Below are positions 1 through 13,803 of a DNA stretch of 64,000 nucleotides, piece after piece (position 1 is the first letter of the stretch; each line of letters opens with the position of its first letter). The notes under the pieces are model-generated. The model saw only the letters and a program-made list of their open reading frames with translations, ran no database searches and had not been told where the DNA came from. Made by a program: the position numbers and the translations under genes. Origin of the DNA: Trichoplax sp. H2 (taxonomy: Eukaryota; Placozoa; Uniplacotomia; Trichoplacea); the NCBI GenBank assembly GCA_003344405.1, contig NOWV01000085.1, forward strand, positions 248,001-312,000. Reading direction: 5' to 3'.

Positions 1-232
1 GCAATCGCTAATAGGGTAAGATTTTGAGTTTTTTGTTGATATTTGATAATATGCATACAAAATGGGGGCTATTTGTATGATATTGTAGGGAGCTGAAGAT
101 ATTAAAATCAAGACATTAATAAGTTTACTAGAGCAAAAGAAACTGTGAGTGCATTACGAGTAAAGCTATTTTGTTATCAGGACATGGTACTAATTAGTTC
201 ATGTTTTATCTTGTAGAATTCTACGATTTTAA
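1..232 (+). CDS. 3' end of an unrecognised multi-exon gene (partial)
   Basis: Three exon pieces can be chained in one frame: 1-15 (donor GTAAGA at 16), 89-144 (acceptor TTGTAG, donor GTGAGT at 145) and 217-232 (acceptor TTGTAG), ending in TAA at 230-232. The joined C-terminus reads AIANRGAEDIKIKTLISLL and then EQKKLILRF, a charged amphipathic helix-like tail. Splice signals are good and the phases agree (0, then 2), which is the main support. The family cannot be told from 28 residues, and the rest of the gene lies to the left of the window. An AATAAA at 550-555 could serve as its polyadenylation signal. Confidence 0.5.
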
Positions 233-1654
233 GGAAATCTCGATGATCCGAAATAATACAGGCGTTAAAAATAGTGAAAGCTAGTTTAACTTAGTCAGTG
301 TATTATACTCAATTATCATCTATTTCTATACAATGAGTAGCTACGTATCCTAAATACATGCAATACCTTGATATAAAGTATGATACAGTAAATAAGATGG
401 CACATATAGTTTATATATAAATAATGCAATGAAGTCAACATTCAGACTGTAATACATGGTTTATGAATGATCAAACAATTCATTACAGTATCATCGACGT
501 TCTTAAAGCCATTCCACATGCTATATTGTGATCAAATAACTAAAAAATGAATAAAATCAAATTAGGTACCGTATGGGTATAGAAATCATTTGTTTCAAAG
601 TTCAAACTAAATCAGACCTGAGCAGACTTTGACTAGATCTAACTATTGACTGACATTTATAGTGGCAAAGCAGCAATAGCACCTTAACATATTAAATGAT
701 ATTTTATTAAATTGTCGCACAACGATTATGTGTTGTTGAGACCAATCGCAGTTATAACATTCGTGAACCAGTTAACATTTGCAACTGATAAAAAATTCAA
801 ATACGTCCTGTATGTCCAAAGTTCAGCATTAACTAAAATTTACAAGTGATAGCTGGTTTGACTGCTATTGTACAGTAGCTATATAATGATTTGTATATAT
901 ATATTCTATATGCATCGTTATTACGCTACAGAGGCAAAACGCACAGATCAGTAAGTAATAAATGATATTATAATTTGCTGCTAAAATTAGGAGGCTCATT
1001 TTTCCTCTTTTAACTTGTCCCTATTTTCTTAGATAATCCAGCAATTTAAAGACCTTTTAACATTACATCAAGCTCTGAAATTAAAAACTAACTGTACTGT
1101 ATTATTTACTATAATAGCTGACTGGATACGAGGGTTTGCAGAATATTCTTATACAATCTATCGAGTATTTACTGTGTAGATAGTGAGCAAGCGAAATTAT
1201 TTCTCTCAACAAGCTAACTTTAATATACTGTATCGTTCAAGATATTATAACTTATACACTGATGTATGCAATATCGTTGTTAGGTGTTCTCGGTTGATAT
1301 TGCTAACAGGCTGTCACAGTACATACCATTTCTTTAGTACTGTGAAATAGCTCCAGAATTACAGTCACTATACCGTAGTCAATTTCGATACTGCATCCGA
1401 CATACAAACTGCATACAGTCGTAAAAGGCCATCGCAAATAGTTTCGCTGTGCTCCACGCTTTTTGTCAATTCAAAGCCTTACTGCAATTTTTCAACTGCT
1501 TAGGCCAGCTAATAAACGGCTTATTAGAGATACATCGATAGCGCATAGTAGTCTTCTGCTGTAAAATGGTACAGGTGCTTACTGGCTTGCAATAGAACAA
1601 AGATTGAATCGCTGTAAAAACGACGTTATTTACATCAAGCAACGTACCAAGAGA
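233..1654. other. Intergenic spacer and probable promoter of the PUS7-like gene
   Basis: AT-rich with stops in all frames; no exon, RNA gene or repeat was seen. An in-frame stop (TAA at 1562-1564) lies upstream of the PUS7-like reading frame, so that gene's start must be to the right of it. No clear TATA box was found close to the start. Confidence 0.5.
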
Positions 1655-3718
1655 ATGGATAAATTCGGCATTTCTCTATTTAGAACCCCAATGCATCGCT
1701 TTGAAGCCAAAGTTAAAGCTATCTGTGATGATTTTATCGTTCATGAGATTGATCTAAATGGCAATATCATACAGTTATCGGATCAGCCTGAAACTGTCAA
1801 TGTATCAATGTTAGCACAAACCACCGATACTAGCATTGCAAGTGATCATCAGCAATATTGGAATGTTGACGTGGAGAACTTTGAAGAAATAATTGCTAAT
1901 TTAGCGAATGTTATAACCGAGCAACAGTTACAAAGTTTACAACAATTAGCTCATCAGCATCATCAGGCTGATAATGAGGATAGCCATCACCAAATTATCA
2001 TCGGTTTAGTGCAAGATAAAAGTAAGAGAACGATCATTCGACAATCCATTAGTCTGCTTTATCCTAATTTACAAACGGTTTTGCAATGTCAAAATGGTGA
2101 CAAAATAATAATAGTCGAGCCCAACCCAAATTATAACCAGTTAAAAATTTTATTACCTGAACATCAAGTTGACGGTCTGCTACGTTTTATAAGCAAAGTT
2201 CATATTACTAAATGTGGCCATTATACGATTGATGTTCATGAATTAGATAAAGATCAAAGAAGACAATTACATCATCGCATCTCCCATTTATTTGGTAAAT
2301 TTATAGAAAGTAAAACTATAGCAAAAGTGAATAAAAACGACAAAACATCCAAGAATTGTATTATTGTTCGCTATAAAAGTCGAATTAGAAATCGCTATTA
2401 TAAGGATAAGGATAATAATGACAATCCCTTGTACTTAAAATTTATTCTCCGAAAGCGTAATGTAGAAACACTAGATGCTATTCATAAAATAGCCAAAGCA
2501 TTAGGCTGTCATCTATCTGACTTCAGCTATGCAGGTATTAAAGACTGTAGGGCAATAACTTACCAACAAGTTACTGTCAAGAACGTGAAACCGCAGCAAA
2601 TGATAAATGCACTTCAGAAAATAAAATCTCAAGAACATATCCAATATGGCAATTACCAATTTATTCACACCCCAATCAGGTTAGGACAACTAAAAGGTAA
2701 TCGATTTCGTATTCTATTACGAGACATAAGACTGCAAGACCATGATTCAAGCCTGATAGATATTGCTGATTTACATAACCAAATCATTCAATCAATGGAA
2801 GAAGTTAAAAAACAAGGATTTATCAATTACTTTGGAAATCAAAGATTTGGTAAAACAATATCAACAGTAAACAGTTATGACATAGGATTAGCCATGCTAA
2901 GAAGAGATGAAAAAATGGCTGTTGAATTGATACTGTCAACAGTTGACGAAGATATAAGTGATAATGCAACGATGCAAGCCCTAAAATATTATCACACTAG
3001 TGGAGATTTAGTTAGTACTCTTAAAAAAATACCATCTTATAAATCAAGAGTGTACTTGATCTTGAAAGCACTGCATCGCTATGGTCAAAATATTGAAGGT
3101 TATAGAAAAGCATTACTAAATATCCCTCATAATATGAGAAAGATTTATATTCACAGTTATTGCAGCCTATTATGGAATCGTCTAGTAAATTATCGAATAG
3201 AAAAGTATGGATACAATGTTGTAGAAGGTGATTTAGTCTTGCTTGGGAATGTGGATAATAAGCCTGATAGTACTGATACCGATGCAATTAATCAAGATCA
3301 ATTGGTGAAATTAGTAACAAAAACTGATCTTTCACTAAACAAATACAATATTTATGATGTTGTACTACCTTTATTGGGCAGCAAGACAATCTATCCAAGT
3401 AATACATCCGGCTCAGTTTACAAGGATATGCTAGCAAACGATGGTATTAATGATAGTAGCTTTGTTAATCCAATGCTAAATATTAAAATTAAAGGAGCTT
3501 ATAGAAAAATTCTATCTGTACCCAAAGATGTAAATTTTTCGTTACATATCCTAAATTGTCAGCATTTACACGACGATTGTCATGACTGTTGTTCCAATAT
3601 CTTAAAAAATCAAACTTGCAATTCACGTTTCCATTTTAAATTGGAAATGACTCTTAATCCAGGTAGTTATGCAACAGCATGTCTAAGGGAAATAACTAAT
3701 AACGATGCAATTATATAA
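1655..3718 (+). CDS. PUS7: Pseudouridylate synthase 7 homologue (TruD family), single exon
   Basis: Predicted 687-residue enzyme that converts uridine to pseudouridine in tRNA and mRNA, acting in nucleus and cytoplasm in known animals. The TruD core is clear: SYAGIKDCRAIT near residues 291-302, with the family's catalytic Asp at about 297; LKGNRFRI near 346; and GFINYFGNQRFG near 388-399, the strongest TruD signature. The C-terminus GSYATACLRE matches the family end. The N-terminus (FEAKVKAICDDFIVHEID) resembles the PUS7 start of the fold. Length is close to human PUS7 (661). The start chosen is the first in-frame ATG; the frame is open back to 1565 but only through non-ATG codons. Unlike most neighbours it has no intron. 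AATAAA follows at 3758-3763. Confidence 0.95.
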   Translation: MDKFGISLFRTPMHRFEAKVKAICDDFIVHEIDLNGNIIQLSDQPETVNVSMLAQTTDTSIASDHQQYWNVDVENFEEIIANLANVITEQQLQSLQQLAHQHHQADNEDSHHQIIIGLVQDKSKRTIIRQSISLLYPNLQTVLQCQNGDKIIIVEPNPNYNQLKILLPEHQVDGLLRFISKVHITKCGHYTIDVHELDKDQRRQLHHRISHLFGKFIESKTIAKVNKNDKTSKNCIIVRYKSRIRNRYYKDKDNNDNPLYLKFILRKRNVETLDAIHKIAKALGCHLSDFSYAGIKDCRAITYQQVTVKNVKPQQMINALQKIKSQEHIQYGNYQFIHTPIRLGQLKGNRFRILLRDIRLQDHDSSLIDIADLHNQIIQSMEEVKKQGFINYFGNQRFGKTISTVNSYDIGLAMLRRDEKMAVELILSTVDEDISDNATMQALKYYHTSGDLVSTLKKIPSYKSRVYLILKALHRYGQNIEGYRKALLNIPHNMRKIYIHSYCSLLWNRLVNYRIEKYGYNVVEGDLVLLGNVDNKPDSTDTDAINQDQLVKLVTKTDLSLNKYNIYDVVLPLLGSKTIYPSNTSGSVYKDMLANDGINDSSFVNPMLNIKIKGAYRKILSVPKDVNFSLHILNCQHLHDDCHDCCSNILKNQTCNSRFHFKLEMTLNPGSYATACLREITNNDAII

Positions 3719-3757
3719 CATTCACTGAATAGAATCAAAAGTATGATTACGGTTTCG

Positions 3758-3763
3758 AATAAA
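3758..3763 (+). promoter_or_regulatory. Polyadenylation signal AATAAA for the PUS7-like gene
   Basis: Canonical hexamer 40 bases after the stop codon. Confidence 0.55.
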
Positions 3764-6700
3764 TCGAAGTAAAGAGTCTATTCTATTTAATAAGATGTCG
3801 ACGGAATTTATTTATTTATAACTAGATGTTAAATTATAATTACTGTTCATATTTGCATACTCAAGTTTTAAATTAACCGATGATTAAATTTGAATATAGT
3901 ATGCTAATTTATTTTTATTGAACATTTTTCGTGTATTATATGTATTTAATGCCGATGCAACCTAACTAGTAATTAATACTATTTAATATAATTCGATCAT
4001 ATAGTTTTTATTTATACTATCTTACTTCTTCGATATTTTTGATGGCATTGAAAGGCCTAGAAATTATCGCCTGCACTATAATTGTTTACTACCAAAATCT
4101 GAAGAAAATCCATAGTACTGCTAATTATGCCCAACTACAGTAGATTTATTTATGAATTCTATTTGACAGATCGTAGGTTACTGGAGAATTGCTACGAAGC
4201 TTTACATTATTTGTCTGAAAGATTACAAAGATATACGAAATTACGCCATAGAGCAGCTATATATAGAAGTTGTACAGTATGCATCATTGAAATAATAGTC
4301 TATTTATGATCTCTCACAATTAGTTTTTCTCACTTTATAGTCAAGCAGAATATAGAACAATCGAAGTAAAGAGTTAGAATATACTGCATCAGTAGTAAAT
4401 GTTGTATATTATCCTACAAGGGTTTATTGTTGTTGTAGCCAAAATATATTTCGGAAGAAACTTGTTACGGTTTCCTTCCACTTAATCAACCCGTAGTACA
4501 GCATGTTGTAATTTATCGAATAATAATGTACCCATAAATTTATAAATTGAACGAAGCGATAAAGTAGATCCGAGCGAGATACTTGGAGAGTTTATTAGCA
4601 ATGGCAATAGAACGTAATAATTGTGATGCAATTTTTATTTACTTCTTATTTCAGTAACTAAACTTCCTTTACCTTAAAGTAAGTGAATTCAGAAGATAGT
4701 ACCCAAACATCGAATTGGATCATAACTAAATGCTTTGCTAGGACTCCTATTGAATTTGTTACGATATTAATTAATAGTAAAAAAGAAGGAAGGAATAGCA
4801 AGATCTACAACAGAAAGAGACGAAATATAGTAAAACTGCATTAGTGAAGGAATTTTCAAAAACCATAGTACCAATGTTGTAAATTTAGTTATACCCTTCC
4901 GCTTTATTCCACAACAACTACGGTACTAATATTGAACTTCTGAATTAGTTAAGGTATAAAAAAATAATTAAGCGAAGCTGCATAATTTATGATAGTAATG
5001 CCAAGATTGTAGTTCGACTAGTTTCTCGTGCAGGAAGTTCTAGGAAAACGTAAAATCTTGCATTTGGGGCCATACGATCCAGTACCAAATAGTAGCGCTA
5101 CCGAAATACCTGACAAATGTCGATATAATATTTTCTTACAGAGCATACTTATACTTAATGATATTAAGAATCTATTCGCTATTGTATGCTAATCACTAAA
5201 GAAAGTAAATCTTCCTAAGATATTACCATCACCAATATAAATATCTTTTCAAGTTATGCAAGATCATTTACTGACTATCTGATAAGAGTAATTTCATTTT
5301 CATGGTTAATTTCTTTAATGTCCGAATAGAAATCTGATAAACTCATCATCTGAAATAGACAGAAACCCATCACATGAAAAATTAATGTTAACTAAATTTT
5401 AATTAATGTTAAATAGGGAAATATACTTCTCTAAGTGCAAAATATATCGTAGCTATTAGATAATAGAATAATTTGCTAATTAAATAATCTTTTACTTATC
5501 CATTAGTTATGCTTTCAAGTTACAGACTATAACTGTTCATTCTATGAAAAATGGAGATAATTGCTTCAAACAGATGCTATCAAAAATTGAATTTCATTAA
5601 AATTTATTTAAATCTCAATAGAATATGATCGTTATGGCTACGAAAACAATTCACTGTTAGCCTTTCGATATCATGTAAGATATAATTTTAATTTACATGA
5701 TGCTGTAAATACATCATTAAAAATTCCTACAGTCAAAGTAGATGGGCTAACACATGCGCCTATTCATGAAGATCTTTTAGCTTAGAATAAATAGGCTGTA
5801 TAAGGCCGTTTATTTTCCGCGTATCATAAAATTTTCAATATCTAAATACTATGAAAAATATTCTTGGTATAAGATCCAAGCTATCAGCATAGAATAAACA
5901 ACATACATTGGATAATAGAAAATTGGAGACACATACTCATAAGCAGCGTAGAAAGTAACTCCATCAACTAACATAGCATAAAGCAGAGAGAAATAACTCT
6001 TCTTAGCACTATATCAAAAGAATTGCTCATATCATCTGTCGGGAATGAAAATGTTAATCATTATTTCTATGAGATAGGAGAAAATATAACACACTTACAC
6101 TTGATTCGAATTCCAAGTGAATCAAATGAAGAGTTACTACTACTATCAAACAGTCATAAAATAAGACGGATATTAATAGTCCGTATACCCTTTATGTAAT
6201 CAGTCTAGACTATTACAACTGACTAAAGTATGATTCATCTTGCATAATGTAACAATTTCGAATCGTACTTTCTTCCTTATCTTATCTCTTGACGATCAAA
6301 GTATAAGTAAAATAACGATAAAGAATATAAACCATAGCTCTTTATTAATAGTACCATGAACATTTTATTTTTTATTACTGTTAACAAATATATTCCTTTA
6401 AGGGATGAAATATACTATATATCGTTTATTCAATACGATAAAATAGCAGAGACAAGCAAAGGAGGAAATTTATTACAAAAGTTTCAATATTGACTGACAG
6501 AAATTCATATAGCAAATATTTTCTAGTTGCCTTATAATCACGACTAATTGATTGATACAATAAGTAATTAATTTAACAGCATTTAAATAAAAGAATAGAT
6601 TCTATTTCTTCACTCTCCCCTCTAGCTATCCATACACGGTAAAAAAAAACTCAAGATCAGTAAACAAAAGCATAGACCGCTAGAGTTATGACTCTGTGAT

Positions 6701-9700
6701 GATTTTATAGATAGGTAATGTTATGATACTGTAATCGCTTTTTATTGGATTAAAATTCTGAAAGACTACCGCTGTACAAACGACCCTCACAGATAATAAG
6801 TAACTTTGCTATTTGATCACCCTTCTTTATTTTTTATTTGGATTCTATTACCTCTATAATCAAACAATTGGAATACGCTGATCATTAACATAATATGAGA
6901 TGGTCATTTTATTGTGTAAATTTCTTATTATTATTGTATTCAATTACTTCAAAAATCAAAGAATCAAGACACCCTGAGAATACGATAAAATATAATAGTA
7001 GTATTTAATTTTCATTTTAGATTCAAAATTATCATTGTCCTCTATCTTTCATGTTATTATTATCTCACTGACATCGACGATGATATTTGAGCTTTATTTT
7101 CAACCATTATTTATATAGACAGTCGAAATTAGCCATAGTTTTATTCTAAGGCTGATCAATTTATTCACAATTCATGGTAGCAAATTCTTAATATTTAGCA
7201 TGGGATCAGTTTGGATAGCACTTTTAACTATAAACTAAGAAGCACAAAATCAATCTTTACATATACAAACTATCTCAATCAATTTCATCATTGGTAACAA
7301 AATAAAGCTATACCTTTATTCAACTTTTGGCTTATCTATATCATTTTTACTTAGGTAAGTTGATTAGTATTAAATGTTTGCATTACTCACATTTTATATA
7401 GACTGTTATTGAGTTCGTGTCTAAGGTCTTTATCGAATTATATTACGAGGTCAAAAGTCACATTAAATGCCTTATCTTGTGCTAAATCAAATCATTTAAG
7501 GCTATGCCGATTTACTTGCGCTATTTCATGATAAATAACCGATCAAATAAATACTATATCATATCAAATTTTTTATCAACTACCATCAGTCGATATGAAA
7601 ACGTTAAAACTCTTTTCTGTCAGCAGTATTCTGACTAAAGGAATCGCATCATGTTGAGTTTATCTTCGACGATTTTTTTTCTACTTAAATAAGTTTAATA
7701 ATTTATTCCCCTCTGTTCTCTATTCACATTTTACTTGTCCAAGAAGTAAATTGAATATTACAGTGTTGATATTTTGTTAATAGGTGTTCAATTTATTCTA
7801 CTTGCTGTTATTCTCAATGATTCTGTTATACCAACGGGCAGTACTAGCCTTCTAATGTTTTTCACTAATCAAAAAGGTGTCCATCTTAAATATACTGCCT
7901 CTTAATCAGAAATTAAAAGTAGATAGCTGCCAGGTTATATATCAGTCTATCATATTTATACTTTACTACTTGAAGTGATTTCAATTAACCATAATCTCTA
8001 ATCTAGTGATTCATCATACAATCAAATATCGATCGATTCAATAGATGACTTTTAGGTGTGAGGCTTGGCTCCTGTAGTTTATTTCACGACGTCAAGTGAT
8101 ACTTATGTCATAAGCGCATTGGATACAATTTATAAGATTTATGTACAGTATAAACAGGAAGAAATCCATCGGAGTCGTCACTTGCATACCTAAAGAAACC
8201 TTTAAGGAACTTTATTTTTTATCTTTCGGATGAATATTTTAATTTTAAATTGTAAAATATATTAAGTTTCATTTAGGCTCTACATCATTCACGATCTAGT
8301 AAGAAACCTGTTATTATCCACAGTTTACTGATTCTCTGTAACAACTTTGCATAAGGCAAACTTTCTTATGTCATTTTTATTTTATTTTGGTTGATTCTTT
8401 AAAACTGATAATCAAAAAGACTCCAAATTAAATCTTTCATTTTACCTTTTCGCTCCTAATAATAAAGTTATTTTTATACACGTATCGTTAAGCTCCAATC
8501 TTAATCATATTTAGTTAATTTTAGCTGTAGTTTTTAATTCGCGATCTAACCTAGATAAACTTGAAGGTGAATTTAGATGAATTAAAATTACTATGCTCAA
8601 ACAAATATCTATTCAATGTATGGTAACCCATACGATTTAAAATCGAGGTGTCCAATTTTGTTATGCCTTAGATTCTATTCTTTGACTACGATTTCAAAGC
8701 CATCTGCAAATGATGTCTAAAATCTTACACAATCGCAACATAAAGTGTGAGCTTATCATACTGTAATACAACGTACTAGCGGTGAAAATGCATAGTTAAC
8801 TGCCATGAAAAAATGTGTGTGATGCCAACCGAAAATTGTGTTCTGTTCATTTTAACAACAACTTTCAAGTTTTAACCTTAGCTGCCTTGAAGTATTACCT
8901 GTATACCATTAAGACACAAATTTATTTAATATTTTGGATAATGCTATGCTTAAACTTTAGTCATACTGAGATGTAGCGTAAACTTTAGTTTCAGTAAATC
9001 CGGTCAAAGTCACAACTGTCTATTTCAAGGTATTCAAATCTCAACAATAAGTTTGAGTCTACTTTGAAAGAGAAGTTTATTAACAGTTTTAGTTGTTAAA
9101 TAATCTGCGTTATTATTTTAACTTATTACCTGTACGAAAGAAGTCTGTACAATCAATTAGGTGATAGAAACCTACCCTTAAGCCTTGAACCTAAGCTAGC
9201 AGTTAAATTCCATTTAAGAATAAGACGCGGAGTTTATTCTCCTCACCTATTCACTCACCCTATAGTCCCGATAGCCATTCTATCCATTATGACAAGGAAT
9301 ACTATTGTACGCTGATATTTTATTGATACCTCTAGTAAGATAATTAATTCTGAACGGGAATTAATTTCGTCAAGAGTTGAGAAATAGCCAATTATAAATT
9401 ACCGCCTTGTCATACTACCTAAGCTAGCTTATATGATAACTAGATCAGTTAGCGTATTTGTCTTAATTGCATCAACTACGAATAGAAATTATTATGGCAA
9501 TACTACGTAATAACGTAACAAAAAATATTGCCGTTGTGGCATAACTTGTATGTTGATAAATTGTCTTCAAGATGAAGTCAATGCATCGAAAAAGACCTAT
9601 ATTCTTACCAGTCAGCCAAGCCATATAGAGAGAGACAAGCTTGTGGAAATAGAATAGATCTACACGAAATGCTATGTGTCATAAGACTTTCAATACAGGT

Positions 9701-12700
9701 ATACGGCGAGTTATTACGACAGATTTGCAAGGCTGCATGATTTTTAACTTTTAACGTAAAACGGCTATACCCTTATGCGCTATTGTACATCACATTGAAA
9801 GTTTCTGCAAACAAGTATTTCATCTTCTCTGACTCTCATATTGATGCTTTTTATATGTCACTAATAAATGATTCCAAGCAATTTATTTCATTATTATATA
9901 TATATAACCTGAATGCATATGAGAAATATCAACCATTAGAAGATGCCCTGCCTGAAATTTATCTGGCCCATTCCATTTCCTTTCCCAAATGTTATTTCTA
10001 TCTCGGCCAAGGGCTTTATAAACAATATGAATTCATATAAATTGCTGATTTTTCATAGTATCAGAAAAAAATCACACTATAAGCGATATCTTTTTGAAGT
10101 CTTAATCATTCAGTCAAAGCAAATATTCTTACTTTGAAAAATATTCACTTTACTTTTTGCACATTTGCAACTTCTGATCTTGTTTAGTCTGCCAATTATC
10201 ATTAAATAAATTGAGCATATATTTAAAGATTATTTTGCATATACAGCAATGTTGAACAGAGGACGGTACATTTTCTTTACTAATAATGACTTTTAAAAGT
10301 TATGATAGTAAAACTTTGACATTTTTTTTCAAGAAAAAGGCTATCATCCCACCTTGCAGATGGTAATGTCGATAGCCAATAACTAAGATTGATCGAAAAA
10401 TCAAAATGATCTTACTATCAATTAAATTTTATTCTATTATATCATGCCTGATTGTAAATAGTTTTTATTTTTTCATATAGTTCTATTGAATAGGTAATTT
10501 TTAAAACGAATTCCTTTTATATTCAATTACGATATAGCAGATTTAATAAGTATCGGAAAAGAGATATTATAAACAAAAGTATGTAAATGATGTCCTGGAA
10601 GTATTTTCTTGAATTGCTTTTAATCTAGTTTGAACAATAGCCGAGGATATGCTATAGAGCAATGATTAATTGATGTTTACCCTAAATTCTAGAAGAGCAT
10701 TTTCCATAAGTTATAATCTTAGCTATAGGCTGTCTAGCCTTTCAGAAATTTAATGACGTTTTTTTAAAAACAGAGAACATATATCTGTGCCGATCATGAC
10801 AACAAAGAGCCTCTTTTCACCTTGAAAATTTTTTCAATAATAGCTCAATTATCGACTAAATAAAAATTTTATACTACAGTTATGATCTTCCACTGAGTAA
10901 ACCCAAATAATGACGAAAATAATTTTAAAATATCCTCAGCCTACCTTATCATGGATTCTACTAGAATTATTCTTGTCATGGAAAAAAAAGGCTACTCCAT
11001 CATAATCTATTCATGGATCACTTCTATTTTCAGAATATATTGCTGGGCTCAATATTCTAACGCTGCTTTTTAGCTGAGATAGACTGTACAAGCAATTATC
11101 TTCATTCAATTTTATGATAGAAAATCTCTTTATTATCTGAAAATTTTCAAACAAACAACGACTAGTCTATCAATCAATTAAAAATTATCATACTCTAAGT
11201 GTGATTCAGAATATATAATGACGGAACTAACAAAAAATATCGATACTATATTTTGTCCAACATTTAAAAATTAAACCCTCTTTAATTTTTAATTTTTTTA
11301 ACTTCATACGTGACAAAATATAAGAAATAAGAAGAATAAGAAGAATGCCGAGAACTGTACAGTAAAGATAGCAATCATGAATCATCGGGATGGCCTATTG
11401 TTTCTCTCAACTGCTCGTTTCCTATTTTCTATTCCTATACTACCGGTACTGAATTTTTAAATATACTTGTCAAAGAATTTCGACTGACGAGGAGATTACG
11501 CGCCTGATAGAATTACTTGTACTGTATACTACAGTTACACATCATTGTTCTAATGATTTCATCTTAGTTGGCGCAAAGCTACCATGAATCTAGTAAAATT
11601 TATCACTGACATAGTCCGGCTAAAAATGGAAACATGAATCCTTGCGGTACTTCTCATCAGTGTTCATACAATCCTATTGTTGATTAGTCTATCAATCCAC
11701 TATTAAGCGCTGATCTGTGATAGTTGGTGGATTCTATGTTAGAACCGCAGTACACTTGCTGCTGAGGTTTATTGGATACCATCCCTTTAAAGCATCGTAG
11801 AATGTTTTATTTGACGTGATAAAATGCTTCTGTTCTATTGTGCCATTAAAGCTATAATTACGTTTAAAGTACAAAAAAACTTCATCAATTTAGAATTTTT
11901 CGGTTCTATAGTGATAGCAGTTATGATTAAGGTTAGTGGTTAGGGTTTTGTTTCTGTTAGTAGAGTTTACAAGTCTTAGCGTCTAAAATACAACTTAACC
12001 CATCATATTATAATTATGCTTGATGGTATTACTGCACTAGGACATTGGCACAATCTCGAATTTACCCCATTTAATAGAGAAGAGATTTTAAATTGAAATT
12101 TGCACCATTCCAATGACTCCATCTAATATTGAGTGATAATAGCAAGATAAGCCAATTTACATAATAGCACTGTATCGCTGTAGCAGCTTAGGTAATAATG
12201 CCTAATATTGCGTGCATAATCAATCCAGTCTCTCCCGTGCAGTAAAATTGTAATACCGTTACAGCAGCGCTCTGCTACATTATCGCTGATGCGAATGTTA
12301 ATATAGCTTGAAACATTAAAAACGTATTTTTATGTGATAGTAAAATATTGTTGACGAAAGCCATATCAATATATATGATGACATCGAGACTAACCTTCAA
12401 TGTGCAAAAATTTTTAAACAGCGAATTTTACAAACGCCACGATCTATATACGTCGTATACCTTATTGATTAAGGCTAAATCTATTAAGGTGCAGGAAATT
12501 TGTAGTTGACCTATAGTTACGGTACTATGTTACCTTTTATTAGTAAAATTTGTAGAAATAAAAACATATTGAATTACCATTTATTACTAAAATTTGTGGA
12601 ATATAATGTATAAATATAAATGTATAAATATAATGTACGTTATGAATCAATATGACAACATAACAACATCTTGTAGATCAATTTAAATTTTCAACCATTT
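3764..12700. other. Long gene-poor stretch, nothing supported
   Basis: About 9 kb of AT-rich sequence with dense stops. Open frames are short (up to 85 codons, 9783-10040, which opens on TTG rather than ATG) and match no family. Isolated splice-like sites occur but could not be chained into a frame. Small simple-sequence tracts (for example AAGAATAAGAAG near 11332) are the only structure seen. A decayed transposon or a gene with very small exons cannot be excluded by eye. Confidence 0.45.
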
Positions 12701-13485
12701 GATTGGGGATGGATTAGTAAAGATTGGGATATAGTCATTTTATTACGAATAACGTCAATCGTATATGAAAACAATCGCAGCGGGACTACTGATTGTGAGC
12801 ACTTCCAACAGTAGAAATACTGTCTACGTATTCTTCTTCTAGTTCAGATTGCAGATTGTGTTGATTTCATGGATATTTTGTAGGTCTCTATTTATTGCTT
12901 TAATCAATTGATAAGGAAAGAAATAGTGAAGAGTGAGCAATGGCTATCTTATGAACAACGTCAATGGTAAAGGAAATCAAGCATAGTGGAGTCTTGATTA
13001 TACAGTATAGATGTTATACTGTTTATCTACGCTATATTATAATTAATTGTCAGCACTTCATAAATGTAGTACAGTAATACGAGTAATGTACGCGTATATA
13101 ATATATATTCTTCTAGGCCAGACTGGAGATTAAGGTCAGGTACAGCCGTATAGATCTCCATTTATTACTTCAGTTAGTTGATTGGGGAAAGAATAGTAAA
13201 GAGTGGGTTATGGCTATTTTATAAATAACGTCAATCGTGAAGGAAAGCAAGGGCATTGGGACTACTGATTGTGACTATTTATTAAAACGATAGTAATATT
13301 CTTCTAGGCAAGACGGCAGATTACGTTCGTTGTGGACATTTTGTACGTAGGCAACGTTAGATCTGTCTTATACACACTGCTATGTCCAGCTGATAGGGAA
13401 GGAAGAGTGAAGAGTGAGTCGTGGCTATTTATGAAAAGAGTTCATCGTAAAGGAAACTAGCGCAGCGGGACTACTGATTAATTAA
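12701..13485. repeat. Four degenerate tandem copies of a ~210-270 bp unit
   Basis: Four related blocks start at about 12701, 12910, 13180 and 13392. Each has a purine-rich opening (GATTGGGGA, GATAAGGAAAG, GATTGGGGAAAG, GATAGGGAAGGAAG), then a form of AGAGTGAG..TGGCTAT, then AACGTCAATCGTAAAGGAAA, then GCAGCGGGACTACTGATT. Between blocks, TATTCTTCTAGGC..GACTGCAGATT recurs after copies 1-3. Spacing is 209, 270 and 212. Divergence between copies is substantial, so the array is old. No open frame runs through it; function is unknown. Confidence 0.85.
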
Positions 13486-13730
13486 TTATATATAGCACTT
13501 AAGACGGTACTACAGCAATACAATATGTCTATTCTCCCAAGCCTCAATTTAGTAATGTACTGTAGTTGCGGAACTAGAAAGGTGGAAATGGTGGCTCTCA
13601 TGAATAAATAAATTACCGTAAATTAACTTGGAACCATGACAAATGGGAGGGCAAGTGTAAATATGCGATGGCTTTCCTTATGGGTGAGACTGTGTTTTAA
13701 ATGTAAATACGTGAGACTTGAATACTGTAT

Positions 13731-13803
13731 AGTACAGTACAGTACTGCACTGGGTACTGTAGACTTGAATACTGTACACTGTACAGTACTGTATACAGTA
13801 TAA
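13731..13803. repeat. Palindromic TACAGTAC/GTACTGTA cluster
   Basis: Repeated overlapping copies of ACAGTACTGTAC-like sequence that can pair with itself on either strand. It is the same sequence type as the larger fields near 39-42 kb and 47-48 kb. A 68-codon minus-strand open frame over it (13678-13884) is a by-product of the repeat. Confidence 0.8.

Noticed and set aside
9783-10137. Two overlapping + strand frames of 85 and 64 codons
   Set aside because: The longer begins on TTG, neither matches a family and no splice partner was found.
11930-11955. GGTTAGTGGTTAGGG, telomere-like
   Set aside because: Only one and a half units of TTAGGG-like sequence; too short to be an internal telomeric repeat.
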